Source: Kiloniellaceae bacterium
GTDB taxonomy: Bacteria > Pseudomonadota > Alphaproteobacteria > Kiloniellales > Kiloniellaceae
DNA length: 7,071 nt
Reading direction: 5' to 3'
Assembly (NCBI GenBank): GCA_021776195.1
Contig: JAJFGK010000134.1
Location: forward strand, 1-7,071
Within the stretch, counting starts at the first letter, position 1. Each line of letters starts with the position of its first letter. Made by a program: the position numbers and the translations under genes. Below are positions 1 to 6,940 of the stretch, one piece after another. The notes beneath the pieces were generated by a model. It did not search any database and was not told the origin of the DNA. It was given only the letters and a program-made list of their open reading frames with translations.

Positions 1-110
1 CGGCCTCCGGTGGGGAAAATCAGTCCCAGGGGTGCGTTCCGGCGCTTGCCCGATGCGATGGCATCGCGCCGCACACCGCGCCTTCCCCTGGGACTGATTT
101 TCTCCCATCC
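1..110 (-). repeat. Structured palindromic repeat element, copy 1 (possible structured RNA)
   Basis: Read on the minus strand, this element starts 28 nt after the stop codon of the last oxygenase gene. Its order is GATGGG lead-in, left arm, 59-nt core (87 down to 29), right arm, then the tail CCCACCGGAGGCCG (14 down to 1), cut by the window edge. The arms (15-32 and 85-102) are an 18-bp perfect inverted repeat, GAAAATCAGTCCCAGGGG, extended by 4 more pairs across a one-base bulge at 103. The core holds a nested hairpin, CGATGC-CATC-GCATCG. The core matches copy 2 at 6963-7021 in 53 of 59 positions without gaps, and the tail matches in 13 of 14, while the arms do not match. There is no U-tract in view and no clear promoter of its own, so it is probably co-transcribed as the operon's 3' end. 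I do not recognise the family; a REP/BIME-like repeat or a small RNA are both possible. Confidence 0.8.
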
Positions 111-138
111 TATGGGTTCCTATTCACGCTCATTGGTA

Positions 139-1473
139 TTACTCGCTTTCCAGGGCCTTCAGGCGCTCGATCACGAAGCTGTCGCGCTCGACGCCGCGCA
201 GGCTCTCGGCTTCGGTCAGGATCGCCGTCACCTGGGCCAGGACCTCTCGGGCCAGGGCCGCGTCGTCGCCATCGGCGGCGGCCGGGACCCGCAGGACCGT
301 GTCGCCGGACCAGGAGTTGATCGGCGCCGGGCCGGACTCCATCGGCTGGCGCGGCGGGCGCCCGGCGGCGAGGCCGCGGATATCCTCGCGCAGGCGCCGC
401 CGGAAGGCGGTGACGCCCCGGTCCGAGGTCGCCAGGTTCTCCTTGCCGTGGATGACGATGGGACCGAGGCCGACCATGGCCTCGAAGTCGCCGGGGCTGC
501 GCTGCAGCTCTTCGGGTGGCCGGTCGAAGACCTCGCCCTGTTCGAGACGCTCGATGTCGTCTTTGTTGTTGTAGGCCGGTGGATCGGCGCGCTCGCCGAA
601 GTTCGCCCAGGCGATCACCTTGGTGTGGGTGTCGTCGACCGGCAGGCACCAGCGAAAGAAGGTGCAGCGCCCGAAGTAGCGGCGCTTCTGGCCGTCCATC
701 TCGTGCACCGCGCCGGACTGGGTGATGTTGGGCAGGAGGTTCTCCTGGAACCGGAACCACAGGTGATCGCCGACCCGCCGGGTGATGGTGCAATAGACCG
801 CGAGATCGCTATCGTGGTAGCGCACGTCGCCCATGATACCCCAGGAATCGTTGAACTGCGGGCCGTTCACCAGGGTGTGGAGAAACATCGAATGAACCGG
901 GTCGATGCCGTTCTCGACCACCTGAAGCCAGTTGCAGGGAAAGGAGCAGCTATAGGGCACCATCTCCATGCCCGGGACTTCGAAGACGTCGTAGATCGGG
1001 AACTCGGGTGTCGCCTCGGGCGGGCCCAGGTAGGCGAAGATGATCCCCTTGTACTCGATGGTCGGGTAGGCGCCTTGGCGCACGGTCTCGTAGAGCGGGG
1101 AGTCGGCCGGCTCCGCCGGGGCTTCCAGCAGCCGGCCGTCGATGTCGTAGAGCCAGCCGTGATAGCAGCAACGCAGGCCGCATTCCTCGATCCGGCCGTA
1201 GACCAGCGAGGCGCGGCGGTGCGCGCAGTGCTTTTTAAAGAGCCCGGTGCGGCCGCGCCCGTCGCGAAAGAGGACCAGGTCCTCGCCCATGATCCGGATC
1301 GCCTGGGGCAGCTCGCCAAGCTCGGAGGTCAGGGCGATACCGTGCCAGAAGCGCCGCAGATAGTCGCCAGCCGGCGTGCCCGGGCCGACGTGGGTGAGTT
1401 CGCTATCCTCCGCCACATCCTCCTGGTCGCGATAACCGCTGTAGGCCGCGGCGTCGCCGTAGAGTTCGGTCAA
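139..1473 (-). CDS. Rieske non-heme iron oxygenase, alpha subunit (phthalate 4,5-dioxygenase-like), paralogue 1
   Basis: This 444-residue protein is a cytoplasmic ring-hydroxylating oxygenase large subunit. The N-terminal Rieske domain carries the [2Fe-2S] ligands Cys83, His85, Cys102 and His105 (CAH, 16 residues, CCYH). The C-terminal catalytic domain carries the mononuclear iron motif DPVHSMFLH, with bridging Asp191 and ligands His194 and His199; Asp351 in ENLATSDRGV is the likely third ligand. These features and the length fit the homo-oligomeric phthalate 4,5-dioxygenase type, which takes electrons from a separate reductase; none is encoded here. The TTG start at 1473 is chosen because AGGGGAGGG sits 6 nt upstream. 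An in-frame TTG at 1521 would add 16 residues, but they read through an A8 tract and that ribosome-binding site. It is the last gene of the operon, 44 nt after the SnoaL-like gene, and is roughly half identical by eye to the oxygenase at 3611-4990. Family is secure; substrate is unknown. Confidence 0.93.
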   Translation of the reverse strand: MTELYGDAAAYSGYRDQEDVAEDSELTHVGPGTPAGDYLRRFWHGIALTSELGELPQAIRIMGEDLVLFRDGRGRTGLFKKHCAHRRASLVYGRIEECGLRCCYHGWLYDIDGRLLEAPAEPADSPLYETVRQGAYPTIEYKGIIFAYLGPPEATPEFPIYDVFEVPGMEMVPYSCSFPCNWLQVVENGIDPVHSMFLHTLVNGPQFNDSWGIMGDVRYHDSDLAVYCTITRRVGDHLWFRFQENLLPNITQSGAVHEMDGQKRRYFGRCTFFRWCLPVDDTHTKVIAWANFGERADPPAYNNKDDIERLEQGEVFDRPPEELQRSPGDFEAMVGLGPIVIHGKENLATSDRGVTAFRRRLREDIRGLAAGRPPRQPMESGPAPINSWSGDTVLRVPAAADGDDAALAREVLAQVTAILTEAESLRGVERDSFVIERLKALESE

Positions 1474-1479
1474 GTTCTT

Positions 1480-1488
1480 CCCTCCCCT
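1480..1488 (-). promoter_or_regulatory. Ribosome-binding site that fixes the TTG start at 1473
   Basis: The minus strand reads AGGGGAGGG, then AAGAAC, then TTG. The match to anti-Shine-Dalgarno is strong and the 6-nt spacing is good. An A8 run (1495-1488) lies directly upstream in the 44-nt gap after the previous stop codon, giving an unstructured, A-rich ribosome landing zone. Confidence 0.8.
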
Positions 1489-1517
1489 TTTTTTTGTTTC
1501 CTGCACCGGCGCCTGTC

Positions 1518-1937
1518 TCAAGGCACCAGGGCGCGCAGGGCATCGGCGGTGTCGCCGTATTCGGTGATCGACGTGATCTTGCCCTGCTCCAGCGTCATGA
1601 CATTGACGAAATCCATCGCGAAGTCGCGCCCGGTCTCGCGGGCGCGGTAGCGCGCCTCGATGATCGCCGCGACCTTTTGTTCATTGGCCAGATAGTCGCG
1701 CACCGCGAAGTCCAGCACCTCGACGCTCTGGCTGAAGGCGGCCATGCAGCGCTCGGCCGCGGCCCGGCCTTCGAAGACCCCGAACCAGGCGACCTGCTCG
1801 GCCGCCGGCCCGGGGAAGATCCGCCAGGCGACCCGCGACTGCAGGGCGTAGATGGCCTCGTAGTCGGCCGCCCCGAAGCGCTCGAGAAACAGTTTCACCA
1901 CGGCGACGTTGGCGGCGACTTGGTCGGGGTCAGGCAT
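1518..1937 (-). CDS. SnoaL-like / NTF2-fold small protein
   Basis: This 139-residue protein fits the SnoaL-like (polyketide cyclase/ketosteroid isomerase) NTF2 superfamily in length and pattern. An amphipathic N-terminal helix with VKLFLERFGAADYEAIYAL spans residues 14-32, and a GRAAAERCMAAF helix lies at about 57-68. A strand-rich C-terminal half (about 88-130) ends in the typical GKITSITEYGDT. There is no signal peptide. Such folds catalyse isomerisation, cyclisation or dehydration, or serve as accessory subunits; the beta subunits of some ring-hydroxylating dioxygenases share this fold, though they are longer. Its ATG lies inside the end of the GMC gene (8-nt overlap), suggesting translational coupling, and the Shine-Dalgarno is weak. 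It sits between the GMC gene and the second oxygenase, so it very likely acts in the same pathway. The fold is likely; the reaction is unknown. Confidence 0.85.
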   Translation of the reverse strand: MPDPDQVAANVAVVKLFLERFGAADYEAIYALQSRVAWRIFPGPAAEQVAWFGVFEGRAAAERCMAAFSQSVEVLDFAVRDYLANEQKVAAIIEARYRARETGRDFAMDFVNVMTLEQGKITSITEYGDTADALRALVP

Positions 1938-3603
1938 TGGCCTGTACTCGCACTTGGGGCACGCCCTCGTAGGGCAGGTGCTCGGGCGGCAGCGGGTCGC
2001 GGCCGAGGATCATGTCGGCGGCCTTTTCGGCGACCATCAAGGTCGGGGCGTTGATATTGGCGCTGGGAATGCGCGGCAGGATCGACGCATCGACCACGCG
2101 CAGACCGTCGATACCGCGCACTTTCAGCTCTTCGTCCACCACCGCCCTCTCGTCCAGGCCCATACGGCAGGTCCCGCTCAGGTGATAGATGCTGGTCACC
2201 TGGGACCGCAGGAAACGATGGACGGCGGCCTTGTCGCGGATATCGGGACCGGGATTGAGCTCGCGGCCCCGGTAGGGCGCAAAGGCCTTCTGGGCGAGGA
2301 TATCGCGGGTCCGGTCGAGTCCGGCCCGCAGTTCCTCTATGTCGGACTCTTCCTGCAGGAAGTTCAGCTCGATGCGCGGCGGGTCGGCCGGGTTAGCCGA
2401 GCGGGCCTTGATCCGGCCCCGGCTGGCCGGCCGCATGATGCCGATTTCGATGCCGTAACCGTGGCCCTTGAAGCTGTTGTTTCCTTCGTAGCTGACCGCC
2501 AAGGGCGCCAGCACGTTCTGGATGTTGGGATGGCTGAAACCGGGATCGGTGCGAAAATAGCCGCCGGCCTCGAAGTGATTGGTCGCCCCCAGGCCGCCCC
2601 GTGTCACCAGCCATTCCAGGCCGATGCGCAGCTTGCCCAGGGGGTTCATCACGCTGTGCAGGGTCACCGGCTTCAGGCACTCGGTCAGCAGGTAGAAGTC
2701 CACGTGGTCCTGCAGGTTCTCGCCGACGCCCGGCAGGTCATGGGCGACCGGCAGGCCGAGGGCGGCAATCTCGTTGGCCGGGCCGATGCCCGATAGCATC
2801 AACAGCTTGGGACTGTTGGCCGCGCCGGCCGCAAGGATCACCTCTCGGGCGGCCCGGACTTCCTGCGAGCGCCCGCCGCGCAGAAACTCGACCCCGAGGG
2901 CACGGCCCCTCTCCAGCAAAACCCGGTCGGCGCGCGCGCCGGTGACGACCGTCAGGTTGGGGTGCCTGGTGCGCAGAAAGGCGACCGCGGCGGTCGAACG
3001 CCTGCCCCCCGAGATCGTCTGGTCGATACGAAAGCAGCCCTCCTGCCGACGGCCGTTCACGTCCTCGGTGAAGCCATGGCCGGCCTGCTCGGCGGCTTCC
3101 AGGTAGACCTCGCTCAGCGGATTGGAAAAGCGGTCTGGCCGGGTGATCCGCAGTGGCCCCGCGCCGCCGCGGTAGGGGCTGGCGCCGCCCGACCAGGTTT
3201 CCATGCGCTTGAAATAGGGCAATAGATGAGCATTGGACCAGCTCGTGAGTCCCTCGCCGCCCTCCCCGTCCCTCGCCCAGCCCTCGTAGTCCAGGGCATG
3301 GCCGCGCAGGAAGCACATGGCGTTGATCGCCGAGGATCCGCCCAGGGTCTTGCCGCGCGGGCAGTAGAGCCGGCGGCCCCGAAGGTGGGGCTCGGGCTCG
3401 CTCTGGTACATCCAGTTGTAGCGCGGATTGCGAAAAAGGTGGTCATAGCCCGAGGGCATGTGAATGAACAACGAGCGGTCGGGTGGCCCAGCCTCCAGCA
3501 GGCAAACGGTAGCAGCGGGGTCTTCGCTCAGGCGGCCGGCCAGGACGCAGCCGGCGGACCCGCCGCCGACGATGACATAGTCGTAACTCGATGCCTCGGT
3601 CAT
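1930..3603 (-). CDS. GMC-family FAD-dependent oxidoreductase (choline/alcohol dehydrogenase-like)
   Basis: This 557-residue enzyme oxidises an alcohol to an aldehyde or ketone using bound FAD. The N-terminal Rossmann motif IVGGGSAGCVLAGRL is at residues 11-25, with Glu37 in LLEAG binding the FAD ribose. GMC signature 1 (PRGKTLGGSSAINA) starts at residue 82 and signature 2 (GAANSPKLLMLSGIG) at residue 260. The C-terminal catalytic pair is His474 in YHLSGTCRMG and Asn518 in NINAPTLMVAEKAAD, corresponding to His466/Asn510 of choline oxidase. Length is normal and there is no signal peptide. Its ATG lies 7 nt after the stop codon of the upstream oxygenase with only a modest ribosome-binding site, which suits reinitiation. 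It resembles choline dehydrogenase and alkan-1-ol or PEG dehydrogenases, but the context (two Rieske oxygenases, no betaine genes) favours an alcohol made in an aromatic or heterocycle breakdown route. Confidence 0.95.
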   Translation of the reverse strand: MTEASSYDYVIVGGGSAGCVLAGRLSEDPAATVCLLEAGPPDRSLFIHMPSGYDHLFRNPRYNWMYQSEPEPHLRGRRLYCPRGKTLGGSSAINAMCFLRGHALDYEGWARDGEGGEGLTSWSNAHLLPYFKRMETWSGGASPYRGGAGPLRITRPDRFSNPLSEVYLEAAEQAGHGFTEDVNGRRQEGCFRIDQTISGGRRSTAAVAFLRTRHPNLTVVTGARADRVLLERGRALGVEFLRGGRSQEVRAAREVILAAGAANSPKLLMLSGIGPANEIAALGLPVAHDLPGVGENLQDHVDFYLLTECLKPVTLHSVMNPLGKLRIGLEWLVTRGGLGATNHFEAGGYFRTDPGFSHPNIQNVLAPLAVSYEGNNSFKGHGYGIEIGIMRPASRGRIKARSANPADPPRIELNFLQEESDIEELRAGLDRTRDILAQKAFAPYRGRELNPGPDIRDKAAVHRFLRSQVTSIYHLSGTCRMGLDERAVVDEELKVRGIDGLRVVDASILPRIPSANINAPTLMVAEKAADMILGRDPLPPEHLPYEGVPQVRVQANA

Positions 3604-3610
3604 GGGCTGC

Positions 3611-4990
3611 TCAACTCTTCAGGCTCGCCTCATGATCCTTCAGGCGCCGGATGACCGCTTCGTCGCGGGCGGGCCCCTTCAGGTCGTCGGCGCCCCGGAT
3701 AATCTCGAGGACCCGGCGGGAGTGCTGGAGAACCAGAGCCTCGTCGTCGTCATCGCTTTGCGGCACCGCCATGACGGTGTCGCCGCAGTAGGTCGGAATC
3801 GGGGCCGGGCCCAGCTTGGCCGGGTCGAACGGCGGGGTCCCCTTGGCCAGGGCCCGGATGTCGCGGCGCAGCCGGGCGCGAAACTGGGCCACGCCCTGGT
3901 CCGCCGGCAAGAGGTGCTCGCTGGCATGAACGGCGATCTTGCCCTGACCGACGAAGGCCTCGTAGTCGCCGGGAAAGCGTTGCGCCTCCTCCGCCGGACG
4001 GCCCATCGGCATGCCGCTCTCGACCACGTCGATCCCCCGGTCGGAACGCCATTCCGGGCGCGGCGGGTCGGTCCGCTCGCCGAAGTTCGCCCAGGCGATG
4101 ACCCGCGAGGTCTCGTCGTCCACCGGCACCACCCAGCGGGTAAAGGAGTTGCGGCCGAAGTACTTCTTGCCGCGCCCGTCCATCGACATGACCGCGCCGG
4201 CGTGGGTGATGTTGGGCAGGATGATCTCGTGCAGCCGGACCCAGACGTTCTCCGCCACCCGCCGGGCGTTGGTGTAGAAGAAACCGGTCTCGCGCTCGTG
4301 GAATTCGCGCACCCCGATCTTGCCCCAGGTCTCGTCGAACTGCGGGCCGGTGGCGCGGACGTGGAGGAAGACGGCGTGGACCGGATCCATGGCGTTCTCG
4401 GTGATCTGCAGCCAGTTGCAGGGATAGTCCCGCGTGTAGGGCTGCATCTCGACCCCCGGAATATCGAAGGTGTCATAGACCGGAAAGACCGGCTGGCTTT
4501 CCGGCGGGCCGAGATAGGCGAAGACAATGCCTTTCAGCTCGTGGGTGGCGTAGGCGCCCAGGCGCAGCCGTTCGCGCAGATGACCGGCCGGTTCACTGTC
4601 CGCCGGCTCGCCCGGGGTCTCCAGGATCGTGCCGTCGCGGGCGAAGAGCCAGCCATGATAGCAGCAGCGAATGCCCGCCGCCTCGCAGACACCGTACTCC
4701 AGCGAGGCGCCACGATGCGGGCAATGGCGATGGACCAACCCGGCCGCCCCGCTCAAGTCGCGGAACAGGACCAGGTCTTCGCCCAGGATACGGATGACGC
4801 GCGGCAGGTCGGTCGCCTCGGTCGAGAGCGCCACGGGGTGCCAGTAGCGCCGCATGAGTTCGCCGCAGGGCGTGCCGGGGCCGACCCGGGTCAGTTCATG
4901 GTTGGGTTCATGGGTCTGTGTCAGATGGTAGCCGCCGAATGCGGGAGAAGCCGCACCGCCGTGCCGCCCGTCTGCTCGCTCCTCGCTCAT
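3611..4990 (-). CDS. Rieske non-heme iron oxygenase, alpha subunit (phthalate 4,5-dioxygenase-like), paralogue 2
   Basis: This is the first gene of the minus-strand operon, 459 residues. The Rieske ligands are Cys90, His92, Cys109 and His112 (CPH, 16 residues, CCYH). The catalytic iron site is DPVHAVFLH, with Asp202, His205 and His210, and Asp364 in EHLLPADQGV is the likely third ligand. All ligands are intact, so it should be active given an external NAD(P)H reductase. The ATG at 4990 is preferred because GGGAGGG lies 9 nt upstream; in-frame ATGs at 5020 and 5044 would add 10 or 18 residues but lack as good a site. It shares long blocks with the oxygenase at 139-1473 (for example RILGEDLVLFRD and FAYLGPPE), about half identity by eye, pointing to an old duplication with divergence of substrate or step. 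The differing tails (DDDDEALV here) and N-termini argue against recent copying. Confidence 0.94.
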   Translation of the reverse strand: MSEERADGRHGGAASPAFGGYHLTQTHEPNHELTRVGPGTPCGELMRRYWHPVALSTEATDLPRVIRILGEDLVLFRDLSGAAGLVHRHCPHRGASLEYGVCEAAGIRCCYHGWLFARDGTILETPGEPADSEPAGHLRERLRLGAYATHELKGIVFAYLGPPESQPVFPVYDTFDIPGVEMQPYTRDYPCNWLQITENAMDPVHAVFLHVRATGPQFDETWGKIGVREFHERETGFFYTNARRVAENVWVRLHEIILPNITHAGAVMSMDGRGKKYFGRNSFTRWVVPVDDETSRVIAWANFGERTDPPRPEWRSDRGIDVVESGMPMGRPAEEAQRFPGDYEAFVGQGKIAVHASEHLLPADQGVAQFRARLRRDIRALAKGTPPFDPAKLGPAPIPTYCGDTVMAVPQSDDDDEALVLQHSRRVLEIIRGADDLKGPARDEAVIRRLKDHEASLKS

Positions 4991-4999
4991 GGTCCCCGT

Positions 5000-5006
5000 C
5001 CCTCCC
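5000..5006 (-). promoter_or_regulatory. Ribosome-binding site supporting the ATG at 4990
   Basis: The minus strand reads GGGAGGG, a 9-nt spacer, then ATG at 4990. It decides among three in-frame ATG codons (5044, 5020, 4990) in favour of the shortest protein. Confidence 0.65.
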
Positions 5007-5058
5007 GAAAGCCCCGACATACCAAGAATTTGGCGGGACGCCATTTGGCCACCCGCTC

Positions 5059-5087
5059 ATTATAACGACAATCAACTTAATTGACTC
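5059..5087 (-). promoter_or_regulatory. Candidate promoter of the oxygenase operon
   Basis: The minus strand has a perfect -10 hexamer TATAAT (5064-5059). The -35 region at 17-nt spacing (5087-5082, GAGTCA) matches TTGACA in only 3 of 6 positions. The strong -10 with a poor -35 suggests dependence on an activator. The predicted start near 5052 leaves a leader of about 60 nt before the ATG at 4990. Confidence 0.5.
5072..5084. promoter_or_regulatory. Possible operator: palindrome between the divergent promoters
   Basis: TCAACTTAATTGA is an imperfect palindrome, with 10 of 12 flanking positions pairing around a central T. It overlaps the -35 box of the rightward promoter and lies in the spacer of the leftward one, so one bound protein could control both directions. 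No regulator gene is in the window and the motif is short and AT-rich, so this is a weak call. Confidence 0.3.
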
Positions 5088-5109
5088 TGGTTATGGATAG
5101 GGGTGCAAT
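5081..5109 (+). promoter_or_regulatory. Candidate sigma-70-type promoter of the solute-binding protein gene
   Basis: TTGACT (5081-5086, 5 of 6 to consensus), a 17-nt spacer, then TGCAAT (5104-5109, 4 of 6). The transcript would start near 5116, leaving a leader of about 84 nt before the ATG at 5200. Its -35 box overlaps the -35 region of the leftward promoter. Confidence 0.5.
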
Positions 5110-5185
5110 AAAAATCGACCGCCCGAGACGAAGCCAGGATAGGCCGACACACAAAAAACAGCGGCGGGCTAATCGACTTTGCATA

Positions 5186-5192
5186 GGGAGGA
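5186..5192 (+). promoter_or_regulatory. Ribosome-binding site for the solute-binding protein
   Basis: GGGAGGA followed by a 7-nt spacer and ATG at 5200. It rules out the in-frame TTG at 5179, which would lie upstream of this site. Confidence 0.85.
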
Positions 5193-5199
5193 ACAAATC

Positions 5200-6789
5200 A
5201 TGACCGCATTTGAACAGCTCCAGCGCTCGTTCGTCGAGGGCCGGATTACGCGCCGCGATTTCATCAAGCGCGCCACTGCCCTGGGCCTTGCCGCGGCCAT
5301 TCCAGCCGGCCTGCTGGCCGAGGAGGCGCGCGCCGCCGCCCCCAAGCGCGGCGGCCACTTCCGCGTCGGCTCGAGCCAGGGCTCGACAACCGATTCCGTG
5401 GACGTCTCGGTCCTGACCAGCGGCTTTTCCCGTCTTATGTTCCTCTCCATGCACAACCAACTGACCGAAGTGAGCAACGAGGGCGAGCTGGTACCGGCGC
5501 TGGCGGAAAGTTACGAGTCCTCGCCCGATGCGCTGGAATGGACCTTCAAGCTGCGCCAGGGGGTGGAGTTCCACAACGGCAAGACCCTGGACGCCGACGA
5601 TGTCATCCCCTCGATCAACCTGCACAAGGGCGAGGATTCGACCTCGGCGGTGAAATCCTTCGCCGAGCAGATCGAGGATATCCGCAAGGACGACAAGCAC
5701 ACCGTCACGTTCCGCCTGAAGGAAGGCAACGCGGACTTTCCCGCCGTCCTCAGCGACGCCACCTTCGCCATCCTGCCGGCCAAGGACGGCGTGGTCGACC
5801 GGACCGGTCCCGGGACCGGCGCCTATGTCCTGGACAAGTTCGACCCCGGGGTTCGCGCCACCCTGGCGCGCAATCCAAACTACTTCCGCAGCGACGCCGC
5901 CTACTTCGACACGGCCGAATTGCTGGTCGTCGCGGACGTCACGGCTCGCCAGTCGGCGCTGCTGACCGGCGAGTTGGATGTCATCGACCGGCTCGACCTC
6001 AACACTCTCGATCTCTTCGAAAAGAACCCCGGTGTCACGGTGCTCGACGTCAAGGGGGCGCTGCATTTCAACTTCGCCATGCGGACCGACATGGCGCCCT
6101 TCGACAATCCCGATGTGCGCCTCGCCCTGAAGTATGCAATCGACCGCGAGGAGTGCGTCGCCCGGATCCTCCAGGGCCACGGCTTCGTCGGCAACGATCA
6201 CCCGATCTCGCCGACCTACCCCTACTTCGCATCCGAACTGCCGCAACGCGAGTACGACCCGGAGAAGGCCAAGTTCCACCTGAAGAAGGCCGGGATGGAA
6301 AATCTCCAGGTCACGCTCAGCTCGTCCGACGACATTTTCAACGGTGCCCTGGATACGGTTCTGCTCTACCGCGAGCATGCCGCCAAGGCCGGCATCGACC
6401 TGGTCGCCAACCGGGTCCCGCAGGACGGCTACTGGTCCGACGTCTGGCTGAAGCACGCCTTCTGCGCCAGCTATTGGAACGGCCGTCCGACCGAAGACTG
6501 GATGTTCACCCAGGCCTATGCCGCCGAATCGAACTGGAACGAGACCTTCTGGAAGCACGAGCGCTTCAACATGCTCTTGAAGGAAACCCGGACCGAACTG
6601 GACCAGGCCAAGCGCAACGAGATGTATGTCGAGATGCAGTTGATCCTGCGCGACGACGGCGGCGCGGTGATCCCGATGTTCGCCAACCACGTCATCGGCC
6701 ACTCCAACAAGGTCGCCCACAAGGAGGCGATCGCCGGCCACACCGATTTCGACGGCTACAAGATCGTCGAACGCTGGTGGTTCGCGTAA
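5200..6789 (+). CDS. Tat-exported ABC transporter solute-binding protein, extracellular family 5 (DppA/OppA-like)
   Basis: This 529-residue periplasmic protein captures a substrate and delivers it to an ABC importer. The N-terminus is a twin-arginine signal: TRRDFIKR at 17-24, a hydrophobic stretch ALGLAAAIPAGLLA at 27-40, and a likely cut after ARA at residue 45. There is no lipobox cysteine, so it is probably free in the periplasm. Family 5 features are WTFKLRQGVEFHNGKTLDAD (114-133) and ALKYAIDREECVARIL (starting about 309). Length is normal. Family 5 proteins bind peptides, nickel, opines, sugars and other organics, so the name does not define the ligand. It is divergent from the oxygenase operon and shares the regulatory region, implying uptake of that pathway's substrate. 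A terminator follows directly and no permease or ATPase gene is seen, so the rest of the transporter lies elsewhere, or this is an orphan or sensory binding protein. Confidence 0.95.
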   Translation: MTAFEQLQRSFVEGRITRRDFIKRATALGLAAAIPAGLLAEEARAAAPKRGGHFRVGSSQGSTTDSVDVSVLTSGFSRLMFLSMHNQLTEVSNEGELVPALAESYESSPDALEWTFKLRQGVEFHNGKTLDADDVIPSINLHKGEDSTSAVKSFAEQIEDIRKDDKHTVTFRLKEGNADFPAVLSDATFAILPAKDGVVDRTGPGTGAYVLDKFDPGVRATLARNPNYFRSDAAYFDTAELLVVADVTARQSALLTGELDVIDRLDLNTLDLFEKNPGVTVLDVKGALHFNFAMRTDMAPFDNPDVRLALKYAIDREECVARILQGHGFVGNDHPISPTYPYFASELPQREYDPEKAKFHLKKAGMENLQVTLSSSDDIFNGALDTVLLYREHAAKAGIDLVANRVPQDGYWSDVWLKHAFCASYWNGRPTEDWMFTQAYAAESNWNETFWKHERFNMLLKETRTELDQAKRNEMYVEMQLILRDDGGAVIPMFANHVIGHSNKVAHKEAIAGHTDFDGYKIVERWWFA

Positions 6790-6802
6790 GCTTGCACGAT
6801 TA

Positions 6803-6830
6803 GGGACCCGGATTATCCGGGCCCCTTTAT
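6803..6830 (+). terminator. Intrinsic terminator after the solute-binding protein gene
   Basis: The arms GGGACCCGG and CCGGGCCCC pair with one A/C mismatch around the loop ATTAT and are followed by TTTAT. It lies 13 nt after the TAA stop. It separates the gene from whatever lies to the right, including the repeat at 6941. The gap 6831-6940 shows no gene I can support. Confidence 0.85.
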
Positions 6831-6940
6831 CGGTGTCATTTTGTGTCGAGTCTCGATACCGTTCGGCGGCCGGGGCGACAGCTCCTATGGCCCGCGCGAG
6901 CAAGGCGGCTAGAGCACTTCTTTGTTACATGGAAACATTT

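Noticed and set aside
1..110. Integron attC site or insertion sequence end
   Set aside because: attC sites keep their outer core sites and vary in the middle, while here the centre is the conserved part. No integrase or transposase gene is present, and GTTRRRY-type core sites are not seen.
10..1650. Long plus-strand open frame of 546 codons over the oxygenase and the end of the SnoaL-like gene
   Set aside because: It is the antisense of real genes with clear catalytic motifs. Its composition is low-complexity Gly/Ala/Val/Asp-rich, as expected from GC-rich codon bias, and it has no recognisable domain.
1909..2796. Plus-strand open frame of 295 codons opposite the GMC gene
   Set aside because: Antisense shadow; the GMC signatures on the other strand are unambiguous.
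3602..5065. Plus-strand open frame of 487 codons opposite the first oxygenase gene
   Set aside because: Same kind of antisense shadow; it crosses the promoter region and has no motif.
6846..6856. Short palindrome TCGAGTCTCGA after the terminator
   Set aside because: Five-base arms are expected by chance in this base composition, and nothing near it gives it a role.
5077..6903. Minus-strand open frame of 608 codons opposite the solute-binding protein gene
   Set aside because: Antisense shadow of a well-supported Tat-exported protein; it would read through the terminator and has no domain.
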